Positions 16,094 through 26,366 of a stretch of DNA of 35,517 bases are shown here, in pieces. The notes beneath the pieces are model-generated. The model saw only the letters and a program-made list of their open reading frames with translations. It did no database searches and had not been told where the DNA came from. The position numbers and the translations under genes are program-made. This DNA is from an uncultured Pelagibacteraceae bacterium. GTDB lineage: Bacteria > Pseudomonadota > Alphaproteobacteria > Pelagibacterales > Pelagibacteraceae. The DNA is taken from NCBI GenBank assembly GCA_902571135.1, contig CACGAU010000010.1:1-35517 (forward strand). The letters are read 5' to 3'. The number at the start of each line of letters is the position of its first letter. Within the stretch, counting starts at the first letter, position 1.

Positions 16094-19000
16094 ATGACTA
16101 AAAACTTAAGAGTAAAATCCAGTGAGTACATTGATGAAACTAATAGAATTTCCTTTAAATTTAATGGCAAAACTTACCATGGATTTAAAGGCGATACTTT
16201 AGCATCAGCATTACTTGCAAACGATGTTCATTTAGTTGGAAGAAGTTTTAAATATCATAGACCAAGAGGAATTATGACTTCTGGTTCTGAAGAACCAAAT
16301 GCTATAGTTCAAGTAAATCCTGGTACCAACAGAACAGAACCTAATGTTAGAGCGACAGAAGTCGAGATTTACGAAGGTTTAGAGGCATCCAGTCAAAATT
16401 GTTGGCCAAGTGTAGAATTTGATATTGGAGGAATAAACAATTTTCTCTCCCCTTTTTTTCCAGCAGGTTTTTATTACAAAACATTTATGTGGCCTGCTAG
16501 TTTCTGGGAGAAATATGAATTTTTCATAAGACACTCCGCTGGTTTAGGAAAATCACCAACAACAACTGATCCTGACATTTATGATCACCGTAATGTTCAC
16601 TGTGATGTATTGGTTGTAGGTGCAGGTATATCGGGAATTATGGCAGCAAAAAATGCAGCTAAAAATAATTTTAAAACGTTGTTAGTTGAAGAAAAAAATG
16701 AACTTGGTGGATCAACTATTTATGAAAATAATGAATTTAACAAAATTGATAGCAAAGCCCCTTCAGAGTGGTTAAAAAAAGAAATAGAGGAACTTAAAAC
16801 TATTAAAAATCTTGAAATAAAAACTAGAACAAGTGTAGCTGCTTATCATCAATATAATTATCTTTTGGCTAGAGAAAATCTAACTGATCATTTAGAGGCA
16901 AAAGATAAAACAAATAAAATCAGACAAAGACTTCTTAAAATCAGAGCTAAGAAAGTTATTTTAGCTACAGGTGCATTAGAAAGACCTTTGATATTTAATA
17001 ATAATGATAGACCAGGAATAATGCTTTCATCTGCAATAAAAAAATACAGTGAATTTTATGGTGTTGCGTGTGGTAGTAAAAATGTCTTTTTTACTAATAA
17101 TGATAGTGCCTACGAAAGTGCTATTTCACTATACAATAAAGGTATCAATGTTGAAGCAATAATTGATATTAGAGAACAATCCGAAAGTAAAATTGTTAAA
17201 AAAGTAAAAGAAGCAGGTATTAAAATTTACTGGTCACACTCAATTGTTGATACAACTGGTTATAAAAGACTAAATAGTATTTCAATAATGAAACTATCTA
17301 ATGATGGTACTTCAGTTACCGGAAGTAAAATTTCTATTTCGTGTGATTGCTTAGGAGTTGCTGGTGGCTGGACACCTGCTGTACATTTATATACACAATC
17401 AGGAAGCAAACTTAAATTTGATGAAGAAAAAAAAGTTTTCTTACCAAATCAGAATACATCTGAACAAATAAGTGTAGGATCTTGTGGTGGAGATTTTAAA
17501 ATTGACGAAATCATTAAAAATCTAAATCAAAAACTTAAAGATACTCTTAATATTAATGAAACAGATTTAGATAGTATTAAAGTTGAGATTGATCAGGAAA
17601 ATTCAAAAAGAAATATTTGGTTACTACCTTCCGATAAACCTATAGGCAAAACTAAACCATTTGTAGATTATCAAAACGATGCAACTGCTAAAGATATAAA
17701 ATTAGCATTAAGAGAAGGTTTTAGATCTATTGAGCATGTTAAAAGATACACGACTACCGGTATGGGAACTGATCAAGGTAAACTAGGAAATATGCATGCG
17801 TTAGGCATAATTGCAGATACAGCAGGCGTTAAAATGGGAGAATTAGGGACCACTACATTTAGACCTCCTTACACACCATTAACATTTGGAACTATTGTAG
17901 GTCGAAATGTAGGAAAGTTTTTTGATATTTTTAGAAGAACGCCAATGAATGATTGGCATGTTGAAAATAAAGCTGAATTTGAAAATGTCGGACAATGGAA
18001 GAGAGCATGGTACTACCCTATTAACGGAGAAACTATGCATCAAGCTGTTCAAAGAGAAAGTAAAGCTGCTAGAGAAAGTGCTGGTATACTGGATGCCTCT
18101 ACTCTTGGTAAAATTGATATTCAAGGAAGTGATGCTTCTGAATTCTTAAATAGAGTTTATACAAATGCTTGGTCAAAATTAGCTATAGGGAAATGTAGAT
18201 ATGGGTTAATGCTAAATGAGGATGGCATGGTTTATGATGATGGAGTTACAACAAGATTAGGTGAAAATCATTACATCATGACCACAACAACTGGTGGAGC
18301 AGCAAATGTTTTAGGTAAACTTGAAGATTATCTTCAAACAGAATGGCCTGAGCTTGATGTTTATTTAACCTCTGTAACAGATCATTATGCTACAGCGAGT
18401 TTATGCGGACCTAATAGTAAAAAAATTCTTAAAAAAATAATTCCTGATTTAGATTTATCAGATGAAAACTTTCCGCACATGTCATTCAAAGAAACGAAAA
18501 TTGGCAATATTCAATGTAGAATAATGAGAATTAGTTTTACTGGAGAACACAGCTACGAAATAAATGTTCAAGCAAGTTATGGAAAAGATTTGTGGGAAAA
18601 GTGTATAGAGGCAGGTAAAGAGTTTAACATTACTCCTTATGGAACTGAGACAATGCACTTATTAAGAGCAGAAAAAGGTTTTATTATTGTTGGTCAAGAT
18701 ACAGATGGAACAATGACTCCTATCGATCTTCAAATGGATTGGATAGTAAGCAAGAAGAAATACGATTTCATAGGAAAAAGATCTCTGTATAGATCTGATA
18801 CAATGAGAGAAGATAGAAAGCAATTAGTAGGTTTATTAACTGATGATCCAAATATTGTTTTAGAAGAAGGAGCACAAATAGTTTCTGAATTAAATCAAAG
18901 TCCAGTAGAAATGCTTGGACATGTAACTTCAAGTTATTTCAGTCCAAACCTAAAGAAATCAATAGCGCTTGCAGTAGTTAGAGGTGGAAAAGATATGATG

Positions 19001-19099
19001 GGAAAAAAACTTTTTGTGCCTATGGAAAATAAAAATATTAATGTCACTGTTGCGAACCCAGTATTTTATGATGAGAAAAATGAGAGGTTAAATGCTTAA
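16094..19099 (+). CDS. soxA: Sarcosine oxidase, alpha subunit
   Basis: Large subunit holding NAD and the tetrahydrofolate site, where the formaldehyde equivalent from sarcosine is captured as 5,10-methylene-THF. I start at the ATG at 16094, one base after the soxD stop, giving 1001 aa; the frame also opens from a GTG at 16070, but that would overlap soxD needlessly. Domain order: an N-terminal ferredoxin-like segment (GDTLASALLAN, SFKYHRPRGI), a dinucleotide-binding region starting at VLVVGAGISGIMAA (about 174-187), a middle region with ATGALERP, and a C-terminal GcvT/aminomethyltransferase-like folate domain (about the last 390 residues), with GMVYDDGVTTRL and FTGEHSYEINV. It overlaps soxG by 8 bp. 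Confidence 0.94.
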   Translation: MTKNLRVKSSEYIDETNRISFKFNGKTYHGFKGDTLASALLANDVHLVGRSFKYHRPRGIMTSGSEEPNAIVQVNPGTNRTEPNVRATEVEIYEGLEASSQNCWPSVEFDIGGINNFLSPFFPAGFYYKTFMWPASFWEKYEFFIRHSAGLGKSPTTTDPDIYDHRNVHCDVLVVGAGISGIMAAKNAAKNNFKTLLVEEKNELGGSTIYENNEFNKIDSKAPSEWLKKEIEELKTIKNLEIKTRTSVAAYHQYNYLLARENLTDHLEAKDKTNKIRQRLLKIRAKKVILATGALERPLIFNNNDRPGIMLSSAIKKYSEFYGVACGSKNVFFTNNDSAYESAISLYNKGINVEAIIDIREQSESKIVKKVKEAGIKIYWSHSIVDTTGYKRLNSISIMKLSNDGTSVTGSKISISCDCLGVAGGWTPAVHLYTQSGSKLKFDEEKKVFLPNQNTSEQISVGSCGGDFKIDEIIKNLNQKLKDTLNINETDLDSIKVEIDQENSKRNIWLLPSDKPIGKTKPFVDYQNDATAKDIKLALREGFRSIEHVKRYTTTGMGTDQGKLGNMHALGIIADTAGVKMGELGTTTFRPPYTPLTFGTIVGRNVGKFFDIFRRTPMNDWHVENKAEFENVGQWKRAWYYPINGETMHQAVQRESKAARESAGILDASTLGKIDIQGSDASEFLNRVYTNAWSKLAIGKCRYGLMLNEDGMVYDDGVTTRLGENHYIMTTTTGGAANVLGKLEDYLQTEWPELDVYLTSVTDHYATASLCGPNSKKILKKIIPDLDLSDENFPHMSFKETKIGNIQCRIMRISFTGEHSYEINVQASYGKDLWEKCIEAGKEFNITPYGTETMHLLRAEKGFIIVGQDTDGTMTPIDLQMDWIVSKKKYDFIGKRSLYRSDTMREDRKQLVGLLTDDPNIVLEEGAQIVSELNQSPVEMLGHVTSSYFSPNLKKSIALAVVRGGKDMMGKKLFVPMENKNINVTVANPVFYDEKNERLNA

Positions 19100-19655
19100 C
19101 TATAATTCAGTTATTAAAAATGAAATGAAGCAAGAAAGTATTTCTGTAAAGGAAATCTCTCCAGTAATAAAAATTAATTTGAGAGGAAAAAAAAGAGAAT
19201 TTTTAACAAATGTTGGTAAAAATCTTAATATGATCTTGCCAACTGAGGCAAACACTTCAACAACGAGTGATAAATTAACAGCAATTTGGCTTAGTCCAGA
19301 CGAATGGATGATAATCTCAAATGAGCTGGCAAGTAAAGACACTAATAAATCCGATCTATATGAAATGTTATTTAATAGTATTTCAAAAACAAATTTAGGT
19401 GCTGTTATAGATGTAACAGATCAATTTGTTCAATTAGAACTTAAAGGTGAAAATGTCTATGAAATCTTTTCAGCAGGATCTCCCTTTAATTTTAATGAAT
19501 TTAAAGAAAAAAAAGGATCAACAGCTCAGACTGTTTTAAATCATATAGATGTAATTCTGCACCATAAAGATGAAAATATTTTAAATCTGTTTGTTAGAAG
19601 ATCTTTTGCTGAACATCTTTGTTCTTGGATTGAAGACTGTACATCAAGATTATAA
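19092..19655 (+). CDS. soxG: Sarcosine oxidase, gamma subunit
   Basis: Fourth subunit of the heterotetramer, 187 aa, a folate-domain-like (GcvT/YgfZ-type) small protein. The recognisable parts are AIWLSPDEWMII (about 52-63), the VDVTDQ-like stretch IDVTDQFVQLELKG, and the C-terminal VRRSFAEHLCSWIED. The ATG lies in the end of soxA (ATGCTTAA, 8 bp overlap). It is the least conserved subunit, so the call rests partly on its place in the operon. The 3' end is convergent with the SNase-like gene with 2 bp between stops, leaving no room for a normal terminator. Confidence 0.88.
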   Translation: MLNYNSVIKNEMKQESISVKEISPVIKINLRGKKREFLTNVGKNLNMILPTEANTSTTSDKLTAIWLSPDEWMIISNELASKDTNKSDLYEMLFNSISKTNLGAVIDVTDQFVQLELKGENVYEIFSAGSPFNFNEFKEKKGSTAQTVLNHIDVILHHKDENILNLFVRRSFAEHLCSWIEDCTSRL

Positions 19656-19657
19656 AC

Positions 19658-20185
19658 TTATTTTTTTCTTCTAAAGTCCCATGGCATTTCAAATTTACCT
19701 TGCCAAAGGCCTTTTTTTTCATTTTTAGCATTAATTTCGTTTGATATATATTTTTTTGAGTATTTTCTATAAGCTACTGCATAACCGTTTGAAACTAGCC
19801 AAGAATTCAAGTTTAAATTTCTTTTATAACATTCTCCAATAAATCTTTTGTATCTATCAACATCCAAAATTTTACAAGTTATTACTTTGTTATTTATTTT
19901 TTTTTGTAATTTTTGAGTTGAAATCTTTCCACATGGATAATCTTTAGTAAAAGTAAAAAAAATTATTGTTAGATATGGTTTTTTACACATTTGATTGAAT
20001 TCAGGCGCATCAATTCCATGTAATCTTATCTTTTTTGAATTTATTTTTATTGTATCGCCATCAATAATTTGAGCATTTCCAGAAATTTCTTTAATCTCTT
20101 CAGACCTAACATCGTTATATGTGAGAATAAAAAAAATCGAACAAATTATAATTAAAATTATCGCTTTTCTTTTTGTAAAAAACAT
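19658..20185 (-). CDS. Secreted thermonuclease-like (SNase fold) protein
   Basis: Staphylococcal nuclease homologue, probably exported. I start at the ATG at 20185 (175 aa), which gives a clean signal peptide: basic MFFTKRK, a hydrophobic stretch and cleavage near DVRSEE. The alternative ATG at 20239 adds 18 residues and overlaps the MATE gene by 41 bp. The fold is recognised from IIDGDTIKI (calcium-binding Asp), RLHGIDAPEFNQ with the catalytic Arg and Glu, and RYKRFIGECY with the second catalytic Arg. NSWLVSNGYAVAY and the GLWQG ending are also typical. All three classical catalytic residues are therefore present, so nuclease activity is plausible. The in vivo role is unknown; nutrient scavenging from extracellular nucleic acid is a guess. 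Confidence 0.85.
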   Translation of the reverse strand: MFFTKRKAIILIIICSIFFILTYNDVRSEEIKEISGNAQIIDGDTIKINSKKIRLHGIDAPEFNQMCKKPYLTIIFFTFTKDYPCGKISTQKLQKKINNKVITCKILDVDRYKRFIGECYKRNLNLNSWLVSNGYAVAYRKYSKKYISNEINAKNEKKGLWQGKFEMPWDFRRKK

Positions 20186-20198
20186 ATTTAAAAAAAAA

Positions 20199-21536
20199 TT
20201 AAATATTAGCCAATTTATGTTTAATATAATATTTAACATAAAATAGTAACATCAATGATATCAACCATTGAAAGATAGCCCAAATATAAAAAAAAGTTTT
20301 AAAATCTGCATTTAAATACTTTGCAATGTAAAAGGATAAAACTGGTACTATAACATTTCTCGCAATATTATTAATCATGGCTTTTTCAGATTTTTTTAAA
20401 GCCATAAAAAATCCATTTGATAAGAAAAATATTGGATAAGCAGGTAAAATAAATGCTGAAATCTTAAGGTACATTGAGCCATGCATAATTACCTCTGGGT
20501 TTGAAGAAAAGAATTTAGGAACAATGTCAGCACTTATAAAAATAACTACACCAGCAATTAACATTATAAATAGACCGTATTTTATTGAGGTAAAATAGGA
20601 TTGCTCCACTCTATCGTAATATTTTGCACCAATATTTTGCGCTATTATAGAAATTATTGCTGTATTAATCCCTAATATTGGTAACAAAACTACTTGTTCA
20701 ATTCTTGTGGCAGATCCATACCCTGCTACAGCATATTCACCAAATAACCCAACATATGTAAAAACAATTGTTGCAGCAATAGAATACCCTAATATGGCAA
20801 TTGTAATTGGCATTGATTGAAAAAAAATATTTTTCAAGAAAAAAAATTTAGCTTTGAAATGGTCTAAAGTTATTTGTTTAATTCTTTGATTATTTAATAT
20901 TTTTATCAAAATAACCAACAAAGATACAAATTGAGCAATTAAAGTTGCTATCCCAATACCAGTTATTCCCAATGGTGGTATAAATAAAAAACCAAATATA
21001 AAAATTGGATTTAAAATAATGTTTAAGAAAAAAGAAAATATTAAAACATTTCTGTAAGTTTTAGTATCTCCTTCTGCGTGTAAGAATGAATTTAATGCTA
21101 TTACTAAAATAAATAATATTGTACCTAAAAAAATTACATTTATATATTCGATTCCAAGAATTGTTACTTCTTGAGAGGAATTCATTAATAAGAATATCTT
21201 TTCACCAAAAGCAAATCCTAAAATAGATACAACTATCGAGATTATAATAGAATAAATGATTACATTTCCAAAATAACTTAAAACATTTTTTTCGTTTTTT
21301 TCTCCGATACTACTGCCAATTAATGATGTTCCTGCTACGGTAACTCCAATGGATGTCGCAATAATCAAAAAATATATCGGAAAAGACTTGCTCAAAGCCG
21401 ATAAAGCTTCTGGCGATATTTTTCCTGCATAAAAAGTATCTACGATTGTATAAAGTGTTTGGAATAAGGTTCCTACACTTGCTGGTACAGCAAGTTTTCT
21501 TACTAACAACGAAACTTCATCTTTTAATAAATTCAT
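20199..21536 (-). CDS. MATE family efflux transporter
   Basis: Inner-membrane Na+ or H+ coupled multidrug/toxin exporter of the MATE family, 445 aa. About 12 hydrophobic segments alternate with short loops in two similar halves, each beginning with a membrane-entry segment (LAVPASVGTLFQTLYTIVDT near residue 15 and QSMPITIAILGYSIAAT near residue 240). GTSLIGSSIGEKNEKN in loop 2-3 is typical of the NorM/DinF-type subgroup. It starts 14 bp after the trhO-side gene boundary and is the gene before the SNase-like protein. Substrate cannot be inferred. Confidence 0.9.
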   Translation of the reverse strand: MNLLKDEVSLLVRKLAVPASVGTLFQTLYTIVDTFYAGKISPEALSALSKSFPIYFLIIATSIGVTVAGTSLIGSSIGEKNEKNVLSYFGNVIIYSIIISIVVSILGFAFGEKIFLLMNSSQEVTILGIEYINVIFLGTILFILVIALNSFLHAEGDTKTYRNVLIFSFFLNIILNPIFIFGFLFIPPLGITGIGIATLIAQFVSLLVILIKILNNQRIKQITLDHFKAKFFFLKNIFFQSMPITIAILGYSIAATIVFTYVGLFGEYAVAGYGSATRIEQVVLLPILGINTAIISIIAQNIGAKYYDRVEQSYFTSIKYGLFIMLIAGVVIFISADIVPKFFSSNPEVIMHGSMYLKISAFILPAYPIFFLSNGFFMALKKSEKAMINNIARNVIVPVLSFYIAKYLNADFKTFFYIWAIFQWLISLMLLFYVKYYIKHKLANI

Positions 21537-21550
21537 TAGTTTAAGATTTG

Positions 21551-22456
21551 TTAATACTCTTTTTGGAAGATATGTCTTTTTCCTGCATCTTTAGCAAGAT
21601 TAATTTGTTTTTGTCTCATCCTAAATCTTGATTTTTGATGATCTGTTAGATTGTCGTGACAATTTGGACATGAAACACCCTCTTCATATTTTTTTGATTT
21701 TTTGTCCTTACGAGATACAGGCTTCCTACAACCGCTACACATTGAGTAAGAACCAACTTTTAGACCATGTTTTAAACTAATCCTGTTATCAAAAACAAAG
21801 CATTCACCTTTCCATAAACTTTTTTTCTTATTTGTTTTTTTAAGATAATTTAAAATTCCACCATCTAACTGATAAATGTTATTAAACCCTTTATTCTCCA
21901 AATATACAGATGCCTTTTCACAACGAATTCCACCAGTACAAAACATAGCTATAGGTTGATTTTTTTTTAATTTTTTTAGATACTTTGGAAAATCTCTAAA
22001 GTTATCAACATCAGGATTGATTGCTCCCTTAAAAGTTCCAACATCGTATTCAAATGGTTTTCTAGCATCTATAAGAACAGTATCCTTTTCTTTAATCAGC
22101 TTGTTCCATTTGATTGGATTTACATGGCTATCTTTTTTCTTTATTCTTTTATTTAAAATTAAGTTCATAGGAACAACCTCGTTTTTAATTTTAACTTTAG
22201 GTTTGTGAAATGGTTGGAATGAGCTTTTAGAGACATTACTGCTATTAAATTCTTTAAATTTAAGAGTTCTTTTTAAATTGTTAATTGTGAATTTAATGTC
22301 TGCAGCTTTACCAGAGATAGTTCCATTTACTCCTTCTTTAGAGATAATTATCGTACCTCTAATGTTTTTCTTTTTTAAAGTTTCTAATAAAACTTTTTGA
22401 TTTTTCTTTAGATAAGAAATTTTTACAAATTTATAAAAACCAACTACTTCAAACAT
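21551..22456 (-). CDS. trhO: tRNA uridine(34) hydroxylase TrhO (YceA family, rhodanese domain)
   Basis: Oxygen-dependent hydroxylation of wobble uridine 34 to 5-hydroxyuridine in tRNA, based on the characterised E. coli and B. subtilis proteins. It has 301 aa. An N-terminal ferredoxin-like domain (IISKEGVNGTISG at 37-49) is followed by a rhodanese domain with VLIDARKPFEYDVGTFKGA (about 127-145) and the active-site loop MFCTGGIRCEK (C173 and C179). The C-terminus carries two CxxC pairs (MCSGCRKPVS and CPNCHDNL) that may bind a metal. It shares one base with the upstream methyltransferase stop. Confidence 0.9.
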   Translation of the reverse strand: MFEVVGFYKFVKISYLKKNQKVLLETLKKKNIRGTIIISKEGVNGTISGKAADIKFTINNLKRTLKFKEFNSSNVSKSSFQPFHKPKVKIKNEVVPMNLILNKRIKKKDSHVNPIKWNKLIKEKDTVLIDARKPFEYDVGTFKGAINPDVDNFRDFPKYLKKLKKNQPIAMFCTGGIRCEKASVYLENKGFNNIYQLDGGILNYLKKTNKKKSLWKGECFVFDNRISLKHGLKVGSYSMCSGCRKPVSRKDKKSKKYEEGVSCPNCHDNLTDHQKSRFRMRQKQINLAKDAGKRHIFQKEY

Positions 22457-23106
22457 TATAATTTTCTACAAACAGTCATACCATCACCAAGAGGAATTAT
22501 TAACTTTTCAACCCTTGTATCCTTTGAGATATGACTATTAAACTCTTTAATATTTTTAGTAAATTTATCATTATTGTTTTCATTCACAACTTCTCCATAC
22601 CATAAAACATTATCAATGATTATTAGACCATTTTTGTTCAATAATTGTAAAGAACGTTCATAGTATTCAATGTAATTCATTTTATCAGCATCAATAAAAA
22701 CTAAATCAAATTTTTCATTTTTAATTTCATCTAAACTTTCTAAAGCAGGTTTAATTAATGTTTTTATTTTATGATCTTGATTAGCTTTTTTAAAAAAATC
22801 TATTGCAACTTTATTAGTTTCTTCATTTTTATCTAAAGCAATTATTTCACCGTCATCTGATAATGCCAAAGCCATAGATAACGTACTTAATCCTGTAAAT
22901 GTACCTATCTCTAAAATTTTTTTGATATTTGAAATTTTTATAATTAAATGCAGAAATTGACTTTGTGAAATTGAGATTTGCATTCTTTTGATATCACCAA
23001 GAGAAGTATTGTAATCAATTATTTCTTTTAGGACTGGATGTAAATTAAATCCATGACTTAAAATATACTCTTGAAGTTCTTTAGTTATATTTAGGTCTGA
23101 ACCCAT
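22456..23106 (-). CDS. Class I SAM-dependent O-methyltransferase (catechol/caffeoyl-CoA OMT-like)
   Basis: Soluble methyltransferase of 216 aa. The SAM motif I is ILEIGTFTGLSTLSMAL (about 64-80). The acidic motif ALDKNEE follows, then FDLVFIDADKMNYIEYYE, which holds the metal-binding Asp of the cation-dependent O-methyltransferase family, and IIIDNVLWYGEV. Bacterial members act on small phenolics or, as TrmR-type enzymes, on 5-hydroxyuridine in tRNA. The one-base overlap with trhO, which makes 5-hydroxyuridine, makes a tRNA 5-methoxyuridine role attractive; that last step is inference. It begins 5 bp after gatB. Confidence 0.87.
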   Translation of the reverse strand: MGSDLNITKELQEYILSHGFNLHPVLKEIIDYNTSLGDIKRMQISISQSQFLHLIIKISNIKKILEIGTFTGLSTLSMALALSDDGEIIALDKNEETNKVAIDFFKKANQDHKIKTLIKPALESLDEIKNEKFDLVFIDADKMNYIEYYERSLQLLNKNGLIIIDNVLWYGEVVNENNNDKFTKNIKEFNSHISKDTRVEKLIIPLGDGMTVCRKL

Positions 23107-23111
23107 AAATT

Positions 23112-24575
23112 CTAAAGTTTTTTCTTTAAAATCTCATTAACTAATTGAGGATTTGCTTTCCCACCAGAAACTTTCATTACTTGACCCACAAAGAAACCAA
23201 ATAATTTAACTTTACCTGATTTATATTCAGTAGCTTTATCCCTGTTGTCATCAATAACCTTGACTATAAGCGCCTCGAGTGCTTTTGGATCGCTTTCTTG
23301 TTTTAAACCTTTTTCTTCAACAATTTTTTTAGGATCCTTGTCACCTTCCATCATTTGTTCAAAAACTGTTTTTGCAATTTTTCCAGAAATTGTTCCGTCT
23401 TTAATTAAATTAATTAATTTTGATAAGTTGCCTGCGCTTATAGGGCTTTCAGTTATTTCTAAATTTTTTTCATTTAAGGCTGCAAATAATTCTCCAATTA
23501 TCCAATTTGTTGCAAGTTTTACATCCGATTTCTTAATTACATTTTCAAAGTAATTTGATGTTTCAATATCAGAAACTAAAATGTTTGCTTCGTAAGGTGA
23601 TAGTTTGAATTTTTCTATAAATCTTTTTTTCTTTTCATCTGGTAGCTCTGGAATTTCTGATTTTAAGTTTTCAATAAAATCATCTGAAACTTCTAATGGC
23701 AATAAGTCTGGATCTGGAAAATATCTATAATCATGAGCATCCTCTTTTGATCTCATTGATCTGGTTTCATTCTTTTTAGTATCAAAAAGTCTTGTTTCTT
23801 GATCAATCGTTTGACCATCCTCAATTAAATCAACTTGTCTATTAGCTTCGTATTCAATTGCCATCTGCATGAACTTTATTGAGTTAACATTTTTGATCTC
23901 ACATCGGGTTCCAAAGTCTTTTGAACCTTTTTTTCTAACAGATACATTTACATCTGCTCTCAAAGATCCTTCCTGCATGTTTCCATCACAGGTGCCTAAA
24001 TATCTCATTATAGATCTTAATTTTTTAATATATGCATTTACTTCATCTGGGGACCTTAGGTCGGGTTTGCTTACAATTTCCATTAAAGCCACACCTGATC
24101 TATTTAAATCAACAAAAGTATTTTTAGGATCTAAATCATGAATGCTTTTACCTGCATCTTGTTCCAAGTGTAATCTTTCTATACCTACCTCTTTTTGACC
24201 ATCTGGCATATCAAGTATTACTTTACCCTCACCTACAATTGGATCTTTGAATTGTGAGATTTGATATCCCTGAGGTAAGTCTGCATAAAAATAATTTTTT
24301 CTATCAAAGACAGATCTCTTATTGATTTTAGCTTTTAAACCAATTCCTGTTTTGATAGCTTGTTTTACGCAATACTCGTTTATTACTGGCAACATTCCTG
24401 GAAATGCTGCATCAACTAAACTTACTTGAGTATTTGGCTCAGCTCCAAATTTGGTCGCTGATGTTGAGAATAATTTTGACTCCGACGTAACTTGTGCATG
24501 AACTTCTAAACCAATGACAACTTCATATTGATTATCATGTCTATTAATTAGATATTCAGATTTGTTCTTACTCAC
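23112..24575 (-). CDS. gatB: Aspartyl/glutamyl-tRNA amidotransferase subunit B
   Basis: Subunit of GatCAB, which amidates misacylated Glu-tRNA(Gln) and/or Asp-tRNA(Asn). GatB binds the tRNA and carries the kinase-like site. It has 487 aa, family-typical. Signatures are [13 protein letters not shown] (18-30), [17 protein letters not shown] and the middle PDPDLLPL, followed by the C-terminal helical and YqeY-like tail domain that recognises the tRNA elbow (from about residue 330). It overlaps gatA by 4 bp. The gatC-gatA-gatB order is the usual one. Confidence 0.97.
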   Translation of the reverse strand: MSKNKSEYLINRHDNQYEVVIGLEVHAQVTSESKLFSTSATKFGAEPNTQVSLVDAAFPGMLPVINEYCVKQAIKTGIGLKAKINKRSVFDRKNYFYADLPQGYQISQFKDPIVGEGKVILDMPDGQKEVGIERLHLEQDAGKSIHDLDPKNTFVDLNRSGVALMEIVSKPDLRSPDEVNAYIKKLRSIMRYLGTCDGNMQEGSLRADVNVSVRKKGSKDFGTRCEIKNVNSIKFMQMAIEYEANRQVDLIEDGQTIDQETRLFDTKKNETRSMRSKEDAHDYRYFPDPDLLPLEVSDDFIENLKSEIPELPDEKKKRFIEKFKLSPYEANILVSDIETSNYFENVIKKSDVKLATNWIIGELFAALNEKNLEITESPISAGNLSKLINLIKDGTISGKIAKTVFEQMMEGDKDPKKIVEEKGLKQESDPKALEALIVKVIDDNRDKATEYKSGKVKLFGFFVGQVMKVSGGKANPQLVNEILKKKL

Positions 24576-26029
24576 TTAACCCACCAATCAGTAATATTAT
24601 TTTTAAAATTAATTTTTTCTTCCATAGCATATGCAATGTTTAAAATATTTTGTTCATCAAAAGCTTTGCCAATTATCTGTAATCCTAATGGATATCCTTT
24701 AGCATCATGGCCTGCAGGTATAGAAATTCCAGGTAAACCTGCTAAATTTACAGGAACAGTAAAAATATCATTTAAATACATTGAAACCGGATCATTTGTT
24801 TTTTCACCAATTTTAAAAGCTGAACTTGGAGTGGATGGGGTTAAAATTGCATCTACTTTTTTATAAGCTTCATCAAAATCATTTTTAATAAGTTTTCTTA
24901 CCTTTTGTGCTTTAAGATAATAAGCATCATAATATCCTGAAGATAAAACATAAGTTCCAATCATTATTCTTCTTTGTACCTCAGCACCAAATCCTTCAGA
25001 TCTAGTTTTTTCATACATATCAATAAGATTTTCTCCTTCAGCTCTAAAACCGTATTTAACACCGTCGTATCTAGCCAAATTAGATGAGGCCTCTGCTGGT
25101 GCTACTATGTAATAAGCTGGTAATGCATAATTAGTATGAGGTAGAGATATATCGATAATCTCAGCACCACAATCTTTTGCATATTCAATACCTTTTTTCC
25201 ATAGGTCTTCTATTTCTTTAGGCATGCCATCTACTCTATATTCTTTGGGTATTCCTATTTTTTTACCTTTAATATCTTTTGTTAATTCTTTGCTGTACTC
25301 GTTTCTTTTAAAGTCTATTGATGTAGAATCTTTTTCGTCATAAGTGCTAATAACTTCCTGCAACAACGTACAATCTTTAACATTTTGCGCCATTGGACCA
25401 GCTTGATCTAGGGATGATGCAAATGCTACAATTCCGTATCTAGAGCAACTACCATAAGTAGGTTTTAATCCGACAGTTCCAGTAAATGAAGCAGGTTGTC
25501 TTATAGATCCACCTGTATCTGTTCCAATAGTTATTGGTGTTAATTGAGCTGCTACAGCAGAAGACGATCCACCAGAGGATCCTCCTGGAACTAAATTTTT
25601 ATCAATTGGGTTTTGTACATTACCAAAAAAACTAGTTTCATTAGATGAACCCATTGCAAATTCATCACAATTTAATTTACCCATTAGGATAGCTCCTTCA
25701 TTCCAAATGTTTTGTGTGACTGTTGACTCATATGTTGGAACAAAGTTATTTAAAATCTTACTACCTGCCGTAGTTCTTAAATCTCTTGTACAAAATAAAT
25801 CTTTTACTGCCATTGGTATGCCAGGTAATTTTAGATCAAGATTAGGTTTTTCATCAAATTTTTTTGCTTTATTTAAAGCATTTGCATAATCTTCAGTTAT
25901 ATATGCATTCAATTCTTTTGATTTTTCTGATCTTTCAACAAATGCTTTAGTAACTTCACTTGAGGAAAGTTTTTTACATTTTATATTTTCTACTAACTCA
26001 GATAATGATTGTTTAGTTATATCTGACAT
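24572..26029 (-). CDS. gatA: Aspartyl/glutamyl-tRNA amidotransferase subunit A
   Basis: Glutaminase subunit of GatCAB, which frees ammonia from glutamine for transamidation of tRNA-bound Glu or Asp. It has 485 aa and the amidase-signature fold. The Ser-cisSer-Lys triad is visible as K76 (PMAVKDLFC), S151 ([10 protein letters not shown]) and S175 ([11 protein letters not shown]). The 99-residue spacing from the Lys to the nucleophile equals that of characterised GatA. It shares one base with the gatC stop and overlaps gatB by 4 bp. Confidence 0.97.
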   Translation of the reverse strand: MSDITKQSLSELVENIKCKKLSSSEVTKAFVERSEKSKELNAYITEDYANALNKAKKFDEKPNLDLKLPGIPMAVKDLFCTRDLRTTAGSKILNNFVPTYESTVTQNIWNEGAILMGKLNCDEFAMGSSNETSFFGNVQNPIDKNLVPGGSSGGSSSAVAAQLTPITIGTDTGGSIRQPASFTGTVGLKPTYGSCSRYGIVAFASSLDQAGPMAQNVKDCTLLQEVISTYDEKDSTSIDFKRNEYSKELTKDIKGKKIGIPKEYRVDGMPKEIEDLWKKGIEYAKDCGAEIIDISLPHTNYALPAYYIVAPAEASSNLARYDGVKYGFRAEGENLIDMYEKTRSEGFGAEVQRRIMIGTYVLSSGYYDAYYLKAQKVRKLIKNDFDEAYKKVDAILTPSTPSSAFKIGEKTNDPVSMYLNDIFTVPVNLAGLPGISIPAGHDAKGYPLGLQIIGKAFDEQNILNIAYAMEEKINFKNNITDWWVK

Positions 26030-26316
26030 TATTCAATTACCTTTGGTACTACAAAATAATCTTCATTTTCCTTAGGAGAATTTTTTATTACTTGATCTCG
26101 TAAGTTTTTACTTTTTACTTCATCTGACCTTAGTTTTAGAGTTGTTTCAGCAACAGAAGTTAATGGTTCAACATTGTCAGTTTTTAATTCGTTAAGTTTT
26201 TCAATAAAATCGAAAATTGAATTTAAATCTCCTGCAAGTTTCTCTGCTTTTTTCTCATCTACAGAAATTCTTGATAGTTTAGATATGTGCTTTATTGTTT
26301 TAAGATCGATGCTCAT
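26029..26316 (-). CDS. gatC: Aspartyl/glutamyl-tRNA amidotransferase subunit C
   Basis: Small subunit that holds GatA and GatB together. The ATG at 26316 gives 95 aa beginning [17 protein letters not shown], the usual GatC start. A GTG at 26346 in the same frame would add ten residues with no match to the family, so I reject it. The conserved helix [14 protein letters not shown] (about 37-50), VEPLTSV and the C-terminal [11 protein letters not shown] are present. It is the first gene of its operon and is divergent from ruvX across 50 bp. Confidence 0.95.
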   Translation of the reverse strand: MSIDLKTIKHISKLSRISVDEKKAEKLAGDLNSIFDFIEKLNELKTDNVEPLTSVAETTLKLRSDEVKSKNLRDQVIKNSPKENEDYFVVPKVIE

Positions 26317-26366
26317 ATGGTATTTAAATATGTCGCAAACTATCACTTAAGTTTAAAATATACAAT

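Noticed and set aside
14405..19655. Genomic island integrated at tRNA-Ser carrying the sox operon
   Set aside because: The sox genes lie on the 5' side of the tRNA. The 3' end, the usual attachment site, abuts the transglycosylase gene. I saw no integrase or repeated tRNA end.
26317..26346. GTG start adding ten residues to gatC
   Set aside because: The ATG at 26316 matches the family start; the extension is unconserved and narrows the control region shared with ruvX.
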